Below are positions 50,629 through 60,500 of a DNA stretch of 64,000 nucleotides, piece after piece. Where the stretch lies: contig JAVJOW010000024.1 of the NCBI GenBank assembly GCA_040216555.1, positions 168,874 to 232,873 on the forward strand, in the 5' to 3' direction. Under the pieces are notes generated by a model. That model had not been told where the DNA came from. It saw only the letters and a list, made by a program, of their open reading frames with translations, and made no database searches. The first letter of the stretch is position 1. Every line of letters starts with the position of its first letter. Origin of the DNA: Arenibacter sp040216555. Lineage in GTDB: Bacteria; Bacteroidota; Bacteroidia; Flavobacteriales; Flavobacteriaceae. Both the position numbers and the translations under genes were made by a program.

Positions 50629-51129
50629 ATGCTTAAGAAAATTTTGATAGGGCTGGGAGTAGTATTGATCCTGATCCAGTTTATCCGACCTGAAAAAAAT
50701 GAATCCAACGACAATACGTATGATATTTCCACAAAATATCAGGTTCCTGAGGATGTAAACCATTTGTTGAAGGTTTCCTGTAATGATTGTCATTCCAACA
50801 AAACGGAATATCCCTGGTACTCCAATGTTCAGCCAGCAGCTTGGTTCTTGAACAGTCATGTTGTAGACGGTAAAAGACATTTAAATTTTTCCAATTTCAC
50901 AAAGTCACCTTTGGCCATTCAATACCACAAATTCGAAGAAATTGTAGAAATGGTGGATGAAAAAGAAATGCCAATACCCTCATATACTTATTTTGGACTT
51001 CATCCAGAGGCTAAGCTCACCCCTGAACAACGGAATAAAATTTTGGATTGGTCCAAGGCGCAAATGGCATATTTAAAGACTACTTATCCTGCGGACAGTT
51101 TGGTAAGGAAGCCTAGGCCAACAAAATAG
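50629..51129 (+). CDS. Haem-binding (cytochrome c-like) membrane-anchored protein
   Basis: A 166-residue protein with an N-terminal membrane anchor (KILIGLGVVLILIQFI, ~4-19) and a periplasmic haem_bd domain. The single haem c motif is C51-N-D-C54-H55, followed by SNKTEYPWYSNVQPAAWFL, typical for this family, and EKEMPIPSYT with a probable axial Met. It should serve as a small electron-transfer or haem protein; the partner is unknown. Lone gene. Confidence 0.85.
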   Translation: MLKKILIGLGVVLILIQFIRPEKNESNDNTYDISTKYQVPEDVNHLLKVSCNDCHSNKTEYPWYSNVQPAAWFLNSHVVDGKRHLNFSNFTKSPLAIQYHKFEEIVEMVDEKEMPIPSYTYFGLHPEAKLTPEQRNKILDWSKAQMAYLKTTYPADSLVRKPRPTK

Positions 51130-51215
51130 GGTAAAGCATCAGCTAAATTTACATAGCTGGGTAAAGGGATTGCTCAGAGCTTCCAATTTAATTATTGTAT
51201 TGGGGCATATCATGC

Positions 51216-52394
51216 CTATTGAAAAGCTGGTAGTCCAGTAATGTCCGCACCTGTAATCAGTAGGTGTATGTCATGAGTGCCCTCATAGGTGATGACACTT
51301 TCAAGATTCATCATATGGCGCATAATACTATATTCACCAGTTATGCCCATACCTCCCAATACCTGTCTGGCTTCCCGGGCTATCTTGATCGCCATTTCCA
51401 CGTTATTGCGCTTGGCCATTGAAATTTGTGCCGTGGAGGCCCTTCCTTCGTTTTTCAATTGACCCAATCGGAAGGCCAATAATTGTGCTTTCGTGATTTC
51501 TGTAATCATCTCGGCCAATTTTTTTTGCTGTAATTGGGTGGCAGCAATAGGTTTTCCAAACTGGATGCGTTCCTTGGCGTATCTTAAAGCGGTGTCATAG
51601 CAATCCATAGCAGCGCCAATAGCGCCCCAGGCAATTCCGTAACGGGCAGAATCCAGACAACCAAGTGGTGCGCCAAGTCCACTCTTTCCAGCCAGGAGAT
51701 TTTCCTTAGGGACTTTTACGTTGTCAAAAATTAATTCCCCCGTAGCAGAAGCACGTAATGACCATTTATTGTGGGTTTCGGGTGTGGAAAAACCTTCCAT
51801 GCCCCGCTCTACAATTAGTCCGTGGATACGCCCTTCTTCGTTTTTGGCCCATACTACGGCAATGTCCGCAAAAGGAGAATTGGAAATCCAAAGTTTGGCA
51901 CCGTTCAACAGATAATGATCGCCTTTATCCTTAAACCTTGTTTCCATGCCACTGGGGTTGGAACCATGGTTGGGTTCCGTTAATCCAAAACAACCCATAA
52001 ATTCTCCAGTAGCCAGTTTGGGCAGGTATTTTTTTCGTTGTTCTTCATTGCCATAGGCAAAAATAGGATACATTACTAAAGACGATTGTACAGAGGCGGT
52101 AGAACGTACCCCACTATCTCCCCGTTCTATTTCCTGCATTATTAACCCGTAGCTTATTTGATCCAGACCGGCACCTCCATATTCTTCTGGGATATAGGGT
52201 CCGAAGGCTCCAATTTCAGATAGGCCCTTAATGATTTGTTTTGGGAACTCTGCCTTTTGGGCATATTCTTCTATGATGGGGGAAATATCCCTTTTAACCC
52301 ACTGTCTGGCAGCATCGCGCACCAATTTATGTTCTTCGGATAAAAGGTCGTCTAAGTTGTAATAGTCAGGAGCTTCAAACAAATCGGGTCGCAT
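51216..52394 (-). CDS. gcdH: Acyl-CoA dehydrogenase, glutaryl-CoA dehydrogenase type
   Basis: A 392-residue FAD enzyme. Typical elements are PEEYGGAGLDQISYGLIMQE, CFGLTEPNHGSNPSG, LRASATGELIFDNVKVP, and near the end QVLGGMGITGEYSIMRHM with the catalytic Glu in VITYEGTHDIHLL. The TYEGTHDIH ending and overall pattern favour glutaryl-CoA dehydrogenase (lysine/tryptophan degradation to crotonyl-CoA) over fatty-acid enzymes. The ATG at 52394 (MRPDLFEAPDYYNL) is the likely start; an upstream extension from 52454 looks unlike the family. Confidence 0.88.
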   Translation of the reverse strand: MRPDLFEAPDYYNLDDLLSEEHKLVRDAARQWVKRDISPIIEEYAQKAEFPKQIIKGLSEIGAFGPYIPEEYGGAGLDQISYGLIMQEIERGDSGVRSTASVQSSLVMYPIFAYGNEEQRKKYLPKLATGEFMGCFGLTEPNHGSNPSGMETRFKDKGDHYLLNGAKLWISNSPFADIAVVWAKNEEGRIHGLIVERGMEGFSTPETHNKWSLRASATGELIFDNVKVPKENLLAGKSGLGAPLGCLDSARYGIAWGAIGAAMDCYDTALRYAKERIQFGKPIAATQLQQKKLAEMITEITKAQLLAFRLGQLKNEGRASTAQISMAKRNNVEMAIKIAREARQVLGGMGITGEYSIMRHMMNLESVITYEGTHDIHLLITGADITGLPAFQ

Positions 52395-52467
52395 AGAATA
52401 TATTTTAGAATCAAAAATAAACAAATTAAGGATTTGTTTAAAAATACAACACAAGAAAGTGCGATTG

Positions 52468-53181
52468 TTACATTTTTAAATAAAAATCTTTCGTCAGATC
52501 TATGTATTCCTTGGTGTATTCGTGCCGTGCGGATTCTATGGTCAGATTATCAATTTCAACAGGAGTCTTCCCAACGTGTAATTCCATCAAGCTTCGCTTA
52601 ATCTCCGATGTAGGGTTTCCTTTAATACGCAAAAGCCTTCTGGGATAAAGGTTTCTTGCAGCTGCCAATTCCAAGAATATTGCCTCTTCCTTAAAAGGGA
52701 TGATGGTCGAAAAGGTTCCATTTTCCGCCAACAGTTTCACAAGGCTGTTCAAAAGTTCCTCAAAGGGCAAGGATAGGTTTTGTCTGGCCATATCCCTAGA
52801 TTCATTGCCACTGGGCACTATTTCGGAGTAGAATGGCGGATTGGATACAATGAGCTCGTATTTGTCGTCTATTTCAGCCACAAATTCTTCCAGAGATGCG
52901 TGATAACAGAATAATCGATCGGCCCAGTCGGAAGCTTCAAAATTCTCTACACATTGTTCATAGGCATCTTCGTCTATCTCTATGCCATCTATGGTTTCTG
53001 CATAGCTCCTTTGTGCCAGCATCAAAGCAACGACACCCGTTCCTGCCCCGATATCCAGAATGGACAGTGGCTGATGTTTTAGGGAGGTCCAGGCTCCCAA
53101 CAGCACCCCATCAGTACCGATTTTCATCGCACATCGATCCTGATGTATTTGGAATTGTTTAAATAGGAAGGGTTTGGTCAT
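52468..53181 (-). CDS. trmN6: tRNA1(Val) (adenine37-N6)-methyltransferase
   Basis: A 237-residue SAM-dependent methyltransferase modifying A37 of tRNA-Val. It starts PFLFKQFQIHQDRCAMKIGTDGVLLGAW, a diagnostic segment; then LDIGAGTGVVALML for SAM and the catalytic NPPFY in LIVSNPPFYSEI. Standard length and family arrangement. It lies in a minus-strand series with gcdH downstream. Confidence 0.93.
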   Translation of the reverse strand: MTKPFLFKQFQIHQDRCAMKIGTDGVLLGAWTSLKHQPLSILDIGAGTGVVALMLAQRSYAETIDGIEIDEDAYEQCVENFEASDWADRLFCYHASLEEFVAEIDDKYELIVSNPPFYSEIVPSGNESRDMARQNLSLPFEELLNSLVKLLAENGTFSTIIPFKEEAIFLELAAARNLYPRRLLRIKGNPTSEIKRSLMELHVGKTPVEIDNLTIESARHEYTKEYIDLTKDFYLKM

Positions 53182-53218
53182 TATTAATCTGGCTTTTGTT
53201 TATAGGCGACAGCTGTGC

Positions 53219-54646
53219 TTATTCTGCTTTTCCTGCCTCCCTGTTTTTGGTGCCTTCCAGTTCTAGTAGGGAATCCCCTAATTCGTGGCGCATTTCATTG
53301 GCCAAGATCTTTATTTTGTCTACCACTTCCGGGTGATCTTCGGCCACGTTCTTGGTCTCGCTTATATCCGTAGAAACATCATAAAGTTCTATTTCTTCCA
53401 TTTCTATCATTCGGTACTCCCCTGGAAGTCCGTCCTTGCCAGGCTCTTGTCCATCCATGGTCCTGTAAGTATGGGGGAAATACATTTTCCATTTTCCATA
53501 GCGGACTCCCATTAGTTCGTTTATTCTATAGTAAAAGAAATATGCTTCTTGCGGACTCTCTTGGCTTTCTCCTCTGAGCAAGGACCAGGCACTTTTTCCA
53601 TCGATAGTTAAATTGGTCAATCGGGCACCTGTAATTTCTGCAAGTGTAGGTAAAATATCTATGGCCATGACCGGTATATCTATGGTCTCACCTGGGGTTA
53701 TCTTGTTGGGGTATCTCATTATGAAGGGTTCACGCTGCGCGCCTTCCCAGGCGGTTCCCTTACCTTCCCTAAGGGGCAGTGCGCTGCCCGCGTGGTTGCC
53801 ATAAGAAAGCCAAGGCCCATTGTCCGAAGTAAAGATTACCACGGTATTGTCTTCCAGGCCGTTCTTTTTTAAGGCAGCCAGTATTTCGCCCACAGACCAG
53901 TCGATCTCCATAATGACATCACCGTATAGCCCTCTTTCTGATTTTCCTTTAAATTTATCCGATACAAATAGTGGTACATGGGGCTGTGGATGGGGTACAT
54001 ATAGAAAGAAAGGATTGTTTTTATTTCTGTTGATAAAATCCACACTTCTTTCCGTTATTTGGGTGGTAAGTTGGGATTGTTCCGTAAGGATGTCCAGAAC
54101 AGTTTCATTTTCGTAAAGAGGCAAGGGGCCAAAATTGAATACGGTTCCCTGCTGTGGGTGGTAAGGCCACATATCATTGGAATAGGGGATGCCAAAAAAT
54201 TCATCAAAACCATGTCTTGTAGGCATGAATTTTGGGCTATCGCCCAAATGCCATTTTCCAAAAATGGCGGTTTTATATCCAATATTTTTCAACATTTCCG
54301 CTATGGTCATCTCCGATGCATTTATTCCTATGGGGCTACCTGGTCCCAAGGCGTTGTGTATGCCAATACGGTTGGGGTAGCAGCCGGTCAATATACCTGC
54401 CCTTGAAGCGGAACAAATGGGTTGTGCGGAGTAAAAGCTGGTGAGTTTTACCCCTTCTTTTGCCATTTGGTCCAAATTAGGGGTTTCGATATTGGGCGAA
54501 CCAAAAGTACCTACATCCTGATACCCTTGATCATCGGTAAAAATCAAAATTACATTTGGTGGAACTTCGGGTTTTGACTCTTTTTTCTTTTCCGCACAAG
54601 AAAATAAAACCAATGAAAGGAGAAGCAAAAGTAGATTTCTGAACAT
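53219..54646 (-). CDS. Sulfatase (arylsulfatase family) lipoprotein
   Basis: A 475-residue type I sulfatase. A lipoprotein signal peptide ends in LFSC (lipidated Cys17). NVILIFTDDQGYQDVGTFG (31-49) supplies metal ligands. The formylglycine site is C78-S-A-S-R in PICSASRAGILTG, with Ala replacing the usual Pro, as in many bacterial sulfatases; FGKWHLG and FTSDNGPW are further signature parts. It hydrolyses sulfate esters, presumably of algal polysaccharides or aromatic sulfates. No maturase gene is nearby. Confidence 0.93.
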   Translation of the reverse strand: MFRNLLLLLLSLVLFSCAEKKKESKPEVPPNVILIFTDDQGYQDVGTFGSPNIETPNLDQMAKEGVKLTSFYSAQPICSASRAGILTGCYPNRIGIHNALGPGSPIGINASEMTIAEMLKNIGYKTAIFGKWHLGDSPKFMPTRHGFDEFFGIPYSNDMWPYHPQQGTVFNFGPLPLYENETVLDILTEQSQLTTQITERSVDFINRNKNNPFFLYVPHPQPHVPLFVSDKFKGKSERGLYGDVIMEIDWSVGEILAALKKNGLEDNTVVIFTSDNGPWLSYGNHAGSALPLREGKGTAWEGAQREPFIMRYPNKITPGETIDIPVMAIDILPTLAEITGARLTNLTIDGKSAWSLLRGESQESPQEAYFFYYRINELMGVRYGKWKMYFPHTYRTMDGQEPGKDGLPGEYRMIEMEEIELYDVSTDISETKNVAEDHPEVVDKIKILANEMRHELGDSLLELEGTKNREAGKAE

Positions 54647-54785
54647 TATTTTAGTTTTTGATGAAAGTCTGTAGAACAGATTTTGATAAAGCTAAAATAA
54701 TATTTTTGAAATGTTATGACCTAATATTTGAAAGTAGAGTATTCAAAATTTGGTATTGCACTATCGGAAGAGGTTTTTATCTTCG

Positions 54786-55373
54786 TTAATCCCCATTATA
54801 GTAGTTGTTCTTAATGGAATCCATGGTTTTTTTACCTTCGGATATAGAGCTTACCAAATTCCAAAGATTTTCTGAAAACAAGGGTTTTAAGGGCTGGTCC
54901 AACCTTGGGATTTTTGGAAAAACGAGTTGAAGTTTTTTATCCCATACTTTGTAATATTTCAAAAGGTCATCTGGATATACAACCTTTCGTTTAGTACCTT
55001 CATCAATTCCCCTGAAGGGATGTGGAATGTTCAAATATCCATAGTCGTCCGTTAGTTGTTCCCCTACGTGGATATCCCGAATGGCCACCTCAAAATCATA
55101 GGCAGTGGTAAGGCAGTTGGAGTTAAAACTGTGGTTTACGTATCTGGCATTGTCCCAGCAAAGTATAAATCTTCCTTTATTGTCCCTAAAGGTGTAAGTA
55201 TCCAAAATGGATTGATAAAGGGGCTCAAGGCTTTCGAGTTCGGCCGGGGTAAATTCGCGGTCCAACCTATCCAGCACCCAAGTTATGGTTCCGGCAGGAA
55301 TAAATTCTGTGGCTACTACGCCATAGCCAATCTCCTTATTGATGAATTGTAATTCTGTTTTAGGATGAATCAT
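54786..55373 (-). CDS. SET-domain protein
   Basis: A 195-residue protein with SET-domain features: a YGVVATEFIPAGTITW start (~17-32), RYVNHSFNSNC (77-87, the pseudoknot NHS motif) and GEQLTDDYGYLN (104-115). There is no pre-SET cysteine cluster. SET enzymes methylate lysine using SAM; bacterial ones modify ribosomal or DNA-binding proteins or remain uncharacterised. The target here is unknown. It stands alone after the rpsP-rimM pair on the same strand, with a 215-base gap. Confidence 0.82.
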   Translation of the reverse strand: MIHPKTELQFINKEIGYGVVATEFIPAGTITWVLDRLDREFTPAELESLEPLYQSILDTYTFRDNKGRFILCWDNARYVNHSFNSNCLTTAYDFEVAIRDIHVGEQLTDDYGYLNIPHPFRGIDEGTKRKVVYPDDLLKYYKVWDKKLQLVFPKIPRLDQPLKPLFSENLWNLVSSISEGKKTMDSIKNNYYNGD

Positions 55374-55588
55374 TTTAACGCATAAAATAATCTCGTGAAT
55401 ACTGAATAGTTATTTCCATTTCCATATCATAATGCCTTTAAGAGTTCCATCTTATCCTCAATTTGTTTGCTAAATCCAGTGGGGAAAGTGTTTTGGAATT
55501 GGCCCGATCAATAAGAAATGTAATAAAGAAAGATAAATAAAATTATCATCCGTTTTATGGCGCGATAAAAAATAAATAGGAAGGTGGT

Positions 55589-56116
55589 TTAGGATAAATA
55601 AAGGTCGACCAATCCTTCCGGGGTGTCTACAAAAATAGTCTTGTTTTCACGGTCCACCTTCACAATTATCTCATCCCTGACCGGAATAAGAAGTTGTTTG
55701 TCCCCTTTTTCAACCTCAAATAGGGCTTGGGACGTGGTGTCGTTGATGCTTTGTATAATTCCTATATTTCCATGGACCTTGTCTTCCATGGCAAAACCGA
55801 TTACCTCGTGGTAATAGAACTTATTGCCTTTTAGTTTGGGCAAAAATTTAAGGGGGAGATATATCTCGGAGCCCAATACCTTATCAGCGTCCGATTCATC
55901 TGCAACCTCCTCAAATCGCACCCGTAATAGACTGGATTTGTGAAGTTGACTTTTTTCAATAAAAAAAGGAACCAGATTGTTTCCGAGGGAAACGAATACT
56001 GATTCCAATTTTTCGTACAATTCGGGTTCGTCGGTGTCCAATTTAATGAGTACCTCTCCCTTAAAGCTATGTTTAGAAACGATTTTACCGAGGTAGAAGC
56101 ACTCTTCCTTTGTCAT
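55589..56116 (-). CDS. rimM: 16S rRNA processing protein RimM
   Basis: A 175-residue 30S assembly factor that binds S19. The N-terminal RimM domain begins CFYLGKIVSKHSFKGEVLIKLDTD; the C-terminal PRC-barrel part contains FYYHEVIGFAM, LLIPVRDEIIVKVD and ends DTPEGLVDLYL, a near-invariant ending. It follows rpsP by 13 bases, the conserved bacterial pair. Confidence 0.95.
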   Translation of the reverse strand: MTKEECFYLGKIVSKHSFKGEVLIKLDTDEPELYEKLESVFVSLGNNLVPFFIEKSQLHKSSLLRVRFEEVADESDADKVLGSEIYLPLKFLPKLKGNKFYYHEVIGFAMEDKVHGNIGIIQSINDTTSQALFEVEKGDKQLLIPVRDEIIVKVDRENKTIFVDTPEGLVDLYLS

Positions 56117-56129
56117 CGTTCGCTATTGG

Positions 56130-56708
56130 CTATTCTGTTTCTTTGGTCTCTTCAGGAGCAGCAGTATCTTCGGATACTACTTCAGGAGCAGCCTCTTCAG
56201 CAACTTCTTCTACAACAGGAGCAGCTTCTTCAATTACTTCTTCAGCAGCTGGAGCTTCTGCTTCTGCAGCAGCGGCCATACGTTTTTCGTTAACCTCTTT
56301 CTCAGCTTTTAAGGCCTTGGCTCTAGCATCGGCTTCTGCTTTTGCCAAACCATCTACCTTAGAGCCAACTATGTTTGCTTTTTCTTCCAACCAGGCATTG
56401 AATTTTTCTTCAACTTGCTCTTCGGTCAAGGCACCTTTACGAACACCACCCAATAAGTGATGCTTTAAAAGTACTCCTTTGTAAGATAAAATTCTCTTTG
56501 CAGTTTCAGAAGGTTGTGCACCGTTCTGTAGCCATTTCACAGAACCATCAACATCCAATTCTATGGTTGCAGGGTTTGTGTTTGGGTTGTAAATACCTAA
56601 TTTTTCCAAGTATTTACCGTCTCTTTTAGCGCGGGAATCCGCAGCTACTACCCAATAAAAAGGTTTTCCTTTTTTTCCGTGTCTTTGTAGTCTAATTCTA
56701 ACTGGCAT
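56130..56708 (-). CDS. rpsP: 30S ribosomal protein S16 with acidic C-terminal extension
   Basis: A 192-residue S16. The first ~85 residues are the usual protein (VRIRLQRHGKKGKPFYWVVAADSRAKRDGKYLEKLG). The remaining ~105 form a helical stretch and then an Ala/Glu-rich low-complexity tail (EEAAPVVEEVAEEAAPEVV), common in flavobacterial S16 but absent from the E. coli protein. A TATATTTG box lies upstream at 56782-56789. Confidence 0.95.
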   Translation of the reverse strand: MPVRIRLQRHGKKGKPFYWVVAADSRAKRDGKYLEKLGIYNPNTNPATIELDVDGSVKWLQNGAQPSETAKRILSYKGVLLKHHLLGGVRKGALTEEQVEEKFNAWLEEKANIVGSKVDGLAKAEADARAKALKAEKEVNEKRMAAAAEAEAPAAEEVIEEAAPVVEEVAEEAAPEVVSEDTAAPEETKETE

Positions 56709-56781
56709 ATCACATTAATTTGTAGGGTGCCCGACCCTTGGTTATTAATTCTTTTTTCGCTAGGTTCTTCCTAAGCGGGTG

Positions 56782-56789
56782 CAAATATA
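56782..56789 (-). promoter_or_regulatory. -7 box of rpsP-rimM
   Basis: TATATTTG on the minus strand fits TAnnTTTG, with a TTG 22 bases upstream (complement of 56812-56814), slightly wider than the usual -33 spacing. It lies 73 bases before the rpsP start. Confidence 0.6.
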
Positions 56790-56977
56790 ATATTTCTTTT
56801 TATGTGGTTATCAAAAACTTGGGCTAAAATTCAATTATTGTTCGCAAATAGTTTAACATTTCTTAAGAAAAGCTGTTAATATAGGGCTAAAGCTGCCTTC
56901 AGATTTGGAGTTGTATGCAATTTTTATAGTTTGTTATAAGGGTTGGCGAAAGTCGCTACCCATAAAACTAATTAAAA

Positions 56978-57445
56978 ATGAAGAGAGATATTATGAAGTA
57001 TACAGAAAAAATTTCAGACGGATTAAACAATCTATTGGTAAAAAATTATGATGCCGAAAAAGGATTTAAATTGGCAATGGATAAAATAGACAATCCAACA
57101 ATCCATAAATTCTTAAAGGACAGGGCGACACAACGTGGAGAATTTGCCCATGAGCTTAAAAATGAAATTTTGCAATATGGGGAACTGCCAGAAGAGGATG
57201 GAAGTATAAAAGGGGACATGCATAGAGCGTGGATGAATCTTAAAGCGGCCGTGGCCTCCAATGAAAATGAACAGCTACTGGAGGAAGTAGAGCGTGGCGA
57301 AAGGGCAAGTCTTGAGGAATATAACGAGATTTTATATGATAAGGGCGTTGTACTTCCGCCATCCACGGAAAGTATGTTGAAAAGGCATAGGGACGCCATA
57401 AAATCTTCCTTGACCGTGGCCAATATTCATGAACGAATAGCATAA
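56978..57445 (+). CDS. PA2169-family four-helix-bundle protein (DUF2383)
   Basis: A 155-residue helical protein: KISDGLNNLLVKNYDAEKGF, ATQRGEFAHELKNEI and RGERASLEEYNEIL match the ferritin-like DUF2383 pattern with conserved acidic/His positions. Members are often stress-induced; metal binding is suspected but unproven. Start at 56978 (MKRDIMKYTEK), with a second possible ATG at 56993. Lone gene before dnaE. Confidence 0.83.
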   Translation: MKRDIMKYTEKISDGLNNLLVKNYDAEKGFKLAMDKIDNPTIHKFLKDRATQRGEFAHELKNEILQYGELPEEDGSIKGDMHRAWMNLKAAVASNENEQLLEEVERGERASLEEYNEILYDKGVVLPPSTESMLKRHRDAIKSSLTVANIHERIA

Positions 57446-57599
57446 GATCCAAGAGTTTAAAGTTAATATAGAGGAGCCAGATGGAAACATCTGGTTCTTT
57501 GCTTTTGGTAACGTTGATAACTCCTGATAAATGCCCTTTCCCTTTATGGGCTATTTCCTTATTTTTACCACTTCCAATCCCATCACATAAACCCACTCT

Positions 57600-60500
57600 A
57601 TGTACCTTATTTTTGATACGGAAACTACAGGATTACCCAAACGTTGGGATGCCCCTTACACGGACACCGACAATTGGCCACGCTGTATTCAAATTGCTTG
57701 GCAGTTACACGATGCCATGGGCAATTTGGTGGAGAGCCAGGACTATTTGGTACAGCCCGATGGATTTAATATCCCCTATGATGCGGAACAAATTCATGGC
57801 ATATCTACGGAGCTGGCCCAGCAAAAAGGGGTTCCGATTGGGGAGGTATTGGAAAAATTCAATGCGGCGCTTTCCAAAACAAAGTTTGTAGTAGGCCAGA
57901 ATGTGGGATTCGACCTTAACATTATGGGGGCTGAATTCCACAGGTACCAGGTTGAAAATTCCTTACAGAAATTGCCAGTGTTGGATACCTGTACCGAGCA
58001 TACGGCGCAATTATGCCAGATTCCCGGTGGAAGGGGCGGTAAGTTTAAATTACCGACCTTAACAGAACTGCATCAATACTTGTTTGGAGAACCTTTTGGA
58101 GAAGCGCACAATGCCACCGCGGATGTGGAGGCAACTACCCGTTGCTTCTTGGAATTGGTCCGTAAAAAGGAATTTACGACCGAACAATTGGATGTTAAGC
58201 CCGATTATTTTAAGAATTTCTCCGAGGCCAATCCAAAAGAAATACAATTAATAGGCTTAAAGCACATCAACCTAAAAAAGGCATCAAAAAAAATAGCCGA
58301 TGCCCTATGGGAGAAGGATACAGGTGGAATTTCCAAGGAAGAAATAAAGGAAAATCTGGCCACTTTGGAAACGGCAAACTTTGCCCATCTCCATAATCAC
58401 ACCCAGTTTTCCATTCTGCAGTCTACCATTAGTATTCCCGAGCTGATTTCGGCAACTGCAAAGGCTAAAATGCCAGCGGTGGCCATGACGGACCACGCAA
58501 ATATGATGGGGGCATTTCATTTTGTTAATGGGGTCATTAACCATAACAAGGGAGTCGTTGCCAGAAACGAAGAAAATTTAAAGCGCTACGAAGCCACCAT
58601 AAACGGAACCTTGGAAGAAGACCAAGAGCCCTTGGAGGAACTTCCGGAACCTGAGGTAGAGATTACACCGATTATAGGTTGTGAATTTCAGGTCTGTGAG
58701 GATCATACCAATAAATCCCAGAAGGATAATGGGTATCAAATTGTAATGCTTGCCAAAAACAAAAATGGGTATTTAAATTTGGCAAAAATGTCGTCCATTG
58801 CCTTTGTGGATGGGAAGTATTATGTTCCGCGTATAGATAAGAAGGTGATAGAGCAATACAAAGAGGATATCATTGTACTTACGGGAAATCTTTATGGGGA
58901 AGTGCCCAGTAAGGTGTTGAATGTTGGAGAGAACCAGGCAGAGGAAGCCTTACTTTGGTGGAAGGACACTTTTGGGGGTGACCTGTATATAGAAATTATG
59001 CGTCACGGTCAGGAAGATGAAGACCGTGTAAACCAGGTATTGATACAGTTTGCGCAAAAGCATAATGTTAAATTGGTTGCCACCAACAATACCTATTATC
59101 AGGAAAAGGAGAATGCGCATGCGCATGATATTTTACTTTGTGTAAAAGATGGTGAAAAACAGGCTACTCCTATAGGTCGTGGTCGCGGTTACCGATATGG
59201 CTTGCCCAATAAGGAATATTACTTTAAGTCCTCTGATGAAATGAAGGACCTGTTCAAGGATATTCCAGAGGCGATTACCAATATTCAGGAAGTAATAGAT
59301 AAGGTAGAAACTTTTACCCTTGCCCGTGATGTGTTGTTGCCTGCTTTTGATATTCCCGAAGAGTTTAGGTTCGAAGAGGATAAATTGGATGGCGGTAAAC
59401 GTGGGGAGAATAAATATCTGCGCCATATAACTTATGAAGGGGCGAAAAAAAGATATGGTGAAATTACCCCTGAAATTGATGAGCGACTCGATTTTGAGCT
59501 TAAGGTAATTGAGAAGACAGGATATCCGGGTTATTTCCTTATTGTGGAGGATTTTATTAGGGCCGCCCGAAGAATGGATGTGTCCGTTGGTCCCGGTCGG
59601 GGTTCCGCAGCGGGTTCCGCAGTTGCTTATTGCTTATGGATAACCAATTTGGATCCTATTAAGTACGATCTACTTTTTGAGAGATTCTTAAATCCAGATC
59701 GTGTGTCCATGCCCGATATCGATATTGATTTTGATGATGAAGGCCGTGGTAGGGTAATGGATTATGTAATCGATAAATACGGTGCCAATCAAGTGGCCCA
59801 GATCATCACCTATGGTACCATGGCGGCAAAGTCATCTATCAGGGATACGGCACGGGCATTGGATCTGCCGCTTGGGGATGCGGATCGTATGGCCAAGCTT
59901 ATTCCCAATATGTCCAAGTTGAAAAAGATTATTGGGGTCGATGAAAAAACCTTAAAAGAAAAATTCAATAGCGAGGAACTGATCAAGATCAATGAGTTGC
60001 TAGCTATTTCCGAAGGTGATGGTCTGGAATCCGAAACCCTTAACCAAGCATATATTTTGGAAGGCTCTGTGCGTAACACCGGTATACATGCCTGTGGGGT
60101 AATTATTACTCCCGATGATATTACCAAGTTCGTCCCTGTAGCTTTGGCCAAAGATTCCGAAATGTATTGTACCCAGTTCGATAACTCTGTGGTAGAAAGT
60201 GCGGGATTGCTAAAAATGGATTTCTTGGGGTTAAAGACCTTGACCCTGATCAAGGATACCGTTAAAATAGTAAAGGCCAAACACGGTATAGAATTGGATC
60301 CGGAGAATTTTCCCTTGGACGACGAAAAGACTTACGAGCTATTCCAACGTGGGGAAACCGTTGGGGTGTTCCAGTATGAATCTCCCGGGATGCAAAAACA
60401 CATGCGGGCGTTAAAACCTACCGTTTTTGCGGATCTTATCGCCATGAATGCTTTGTACCGTCCCGGTCCCATGGAATATATTCCTAGTTTCATTGCCCGT

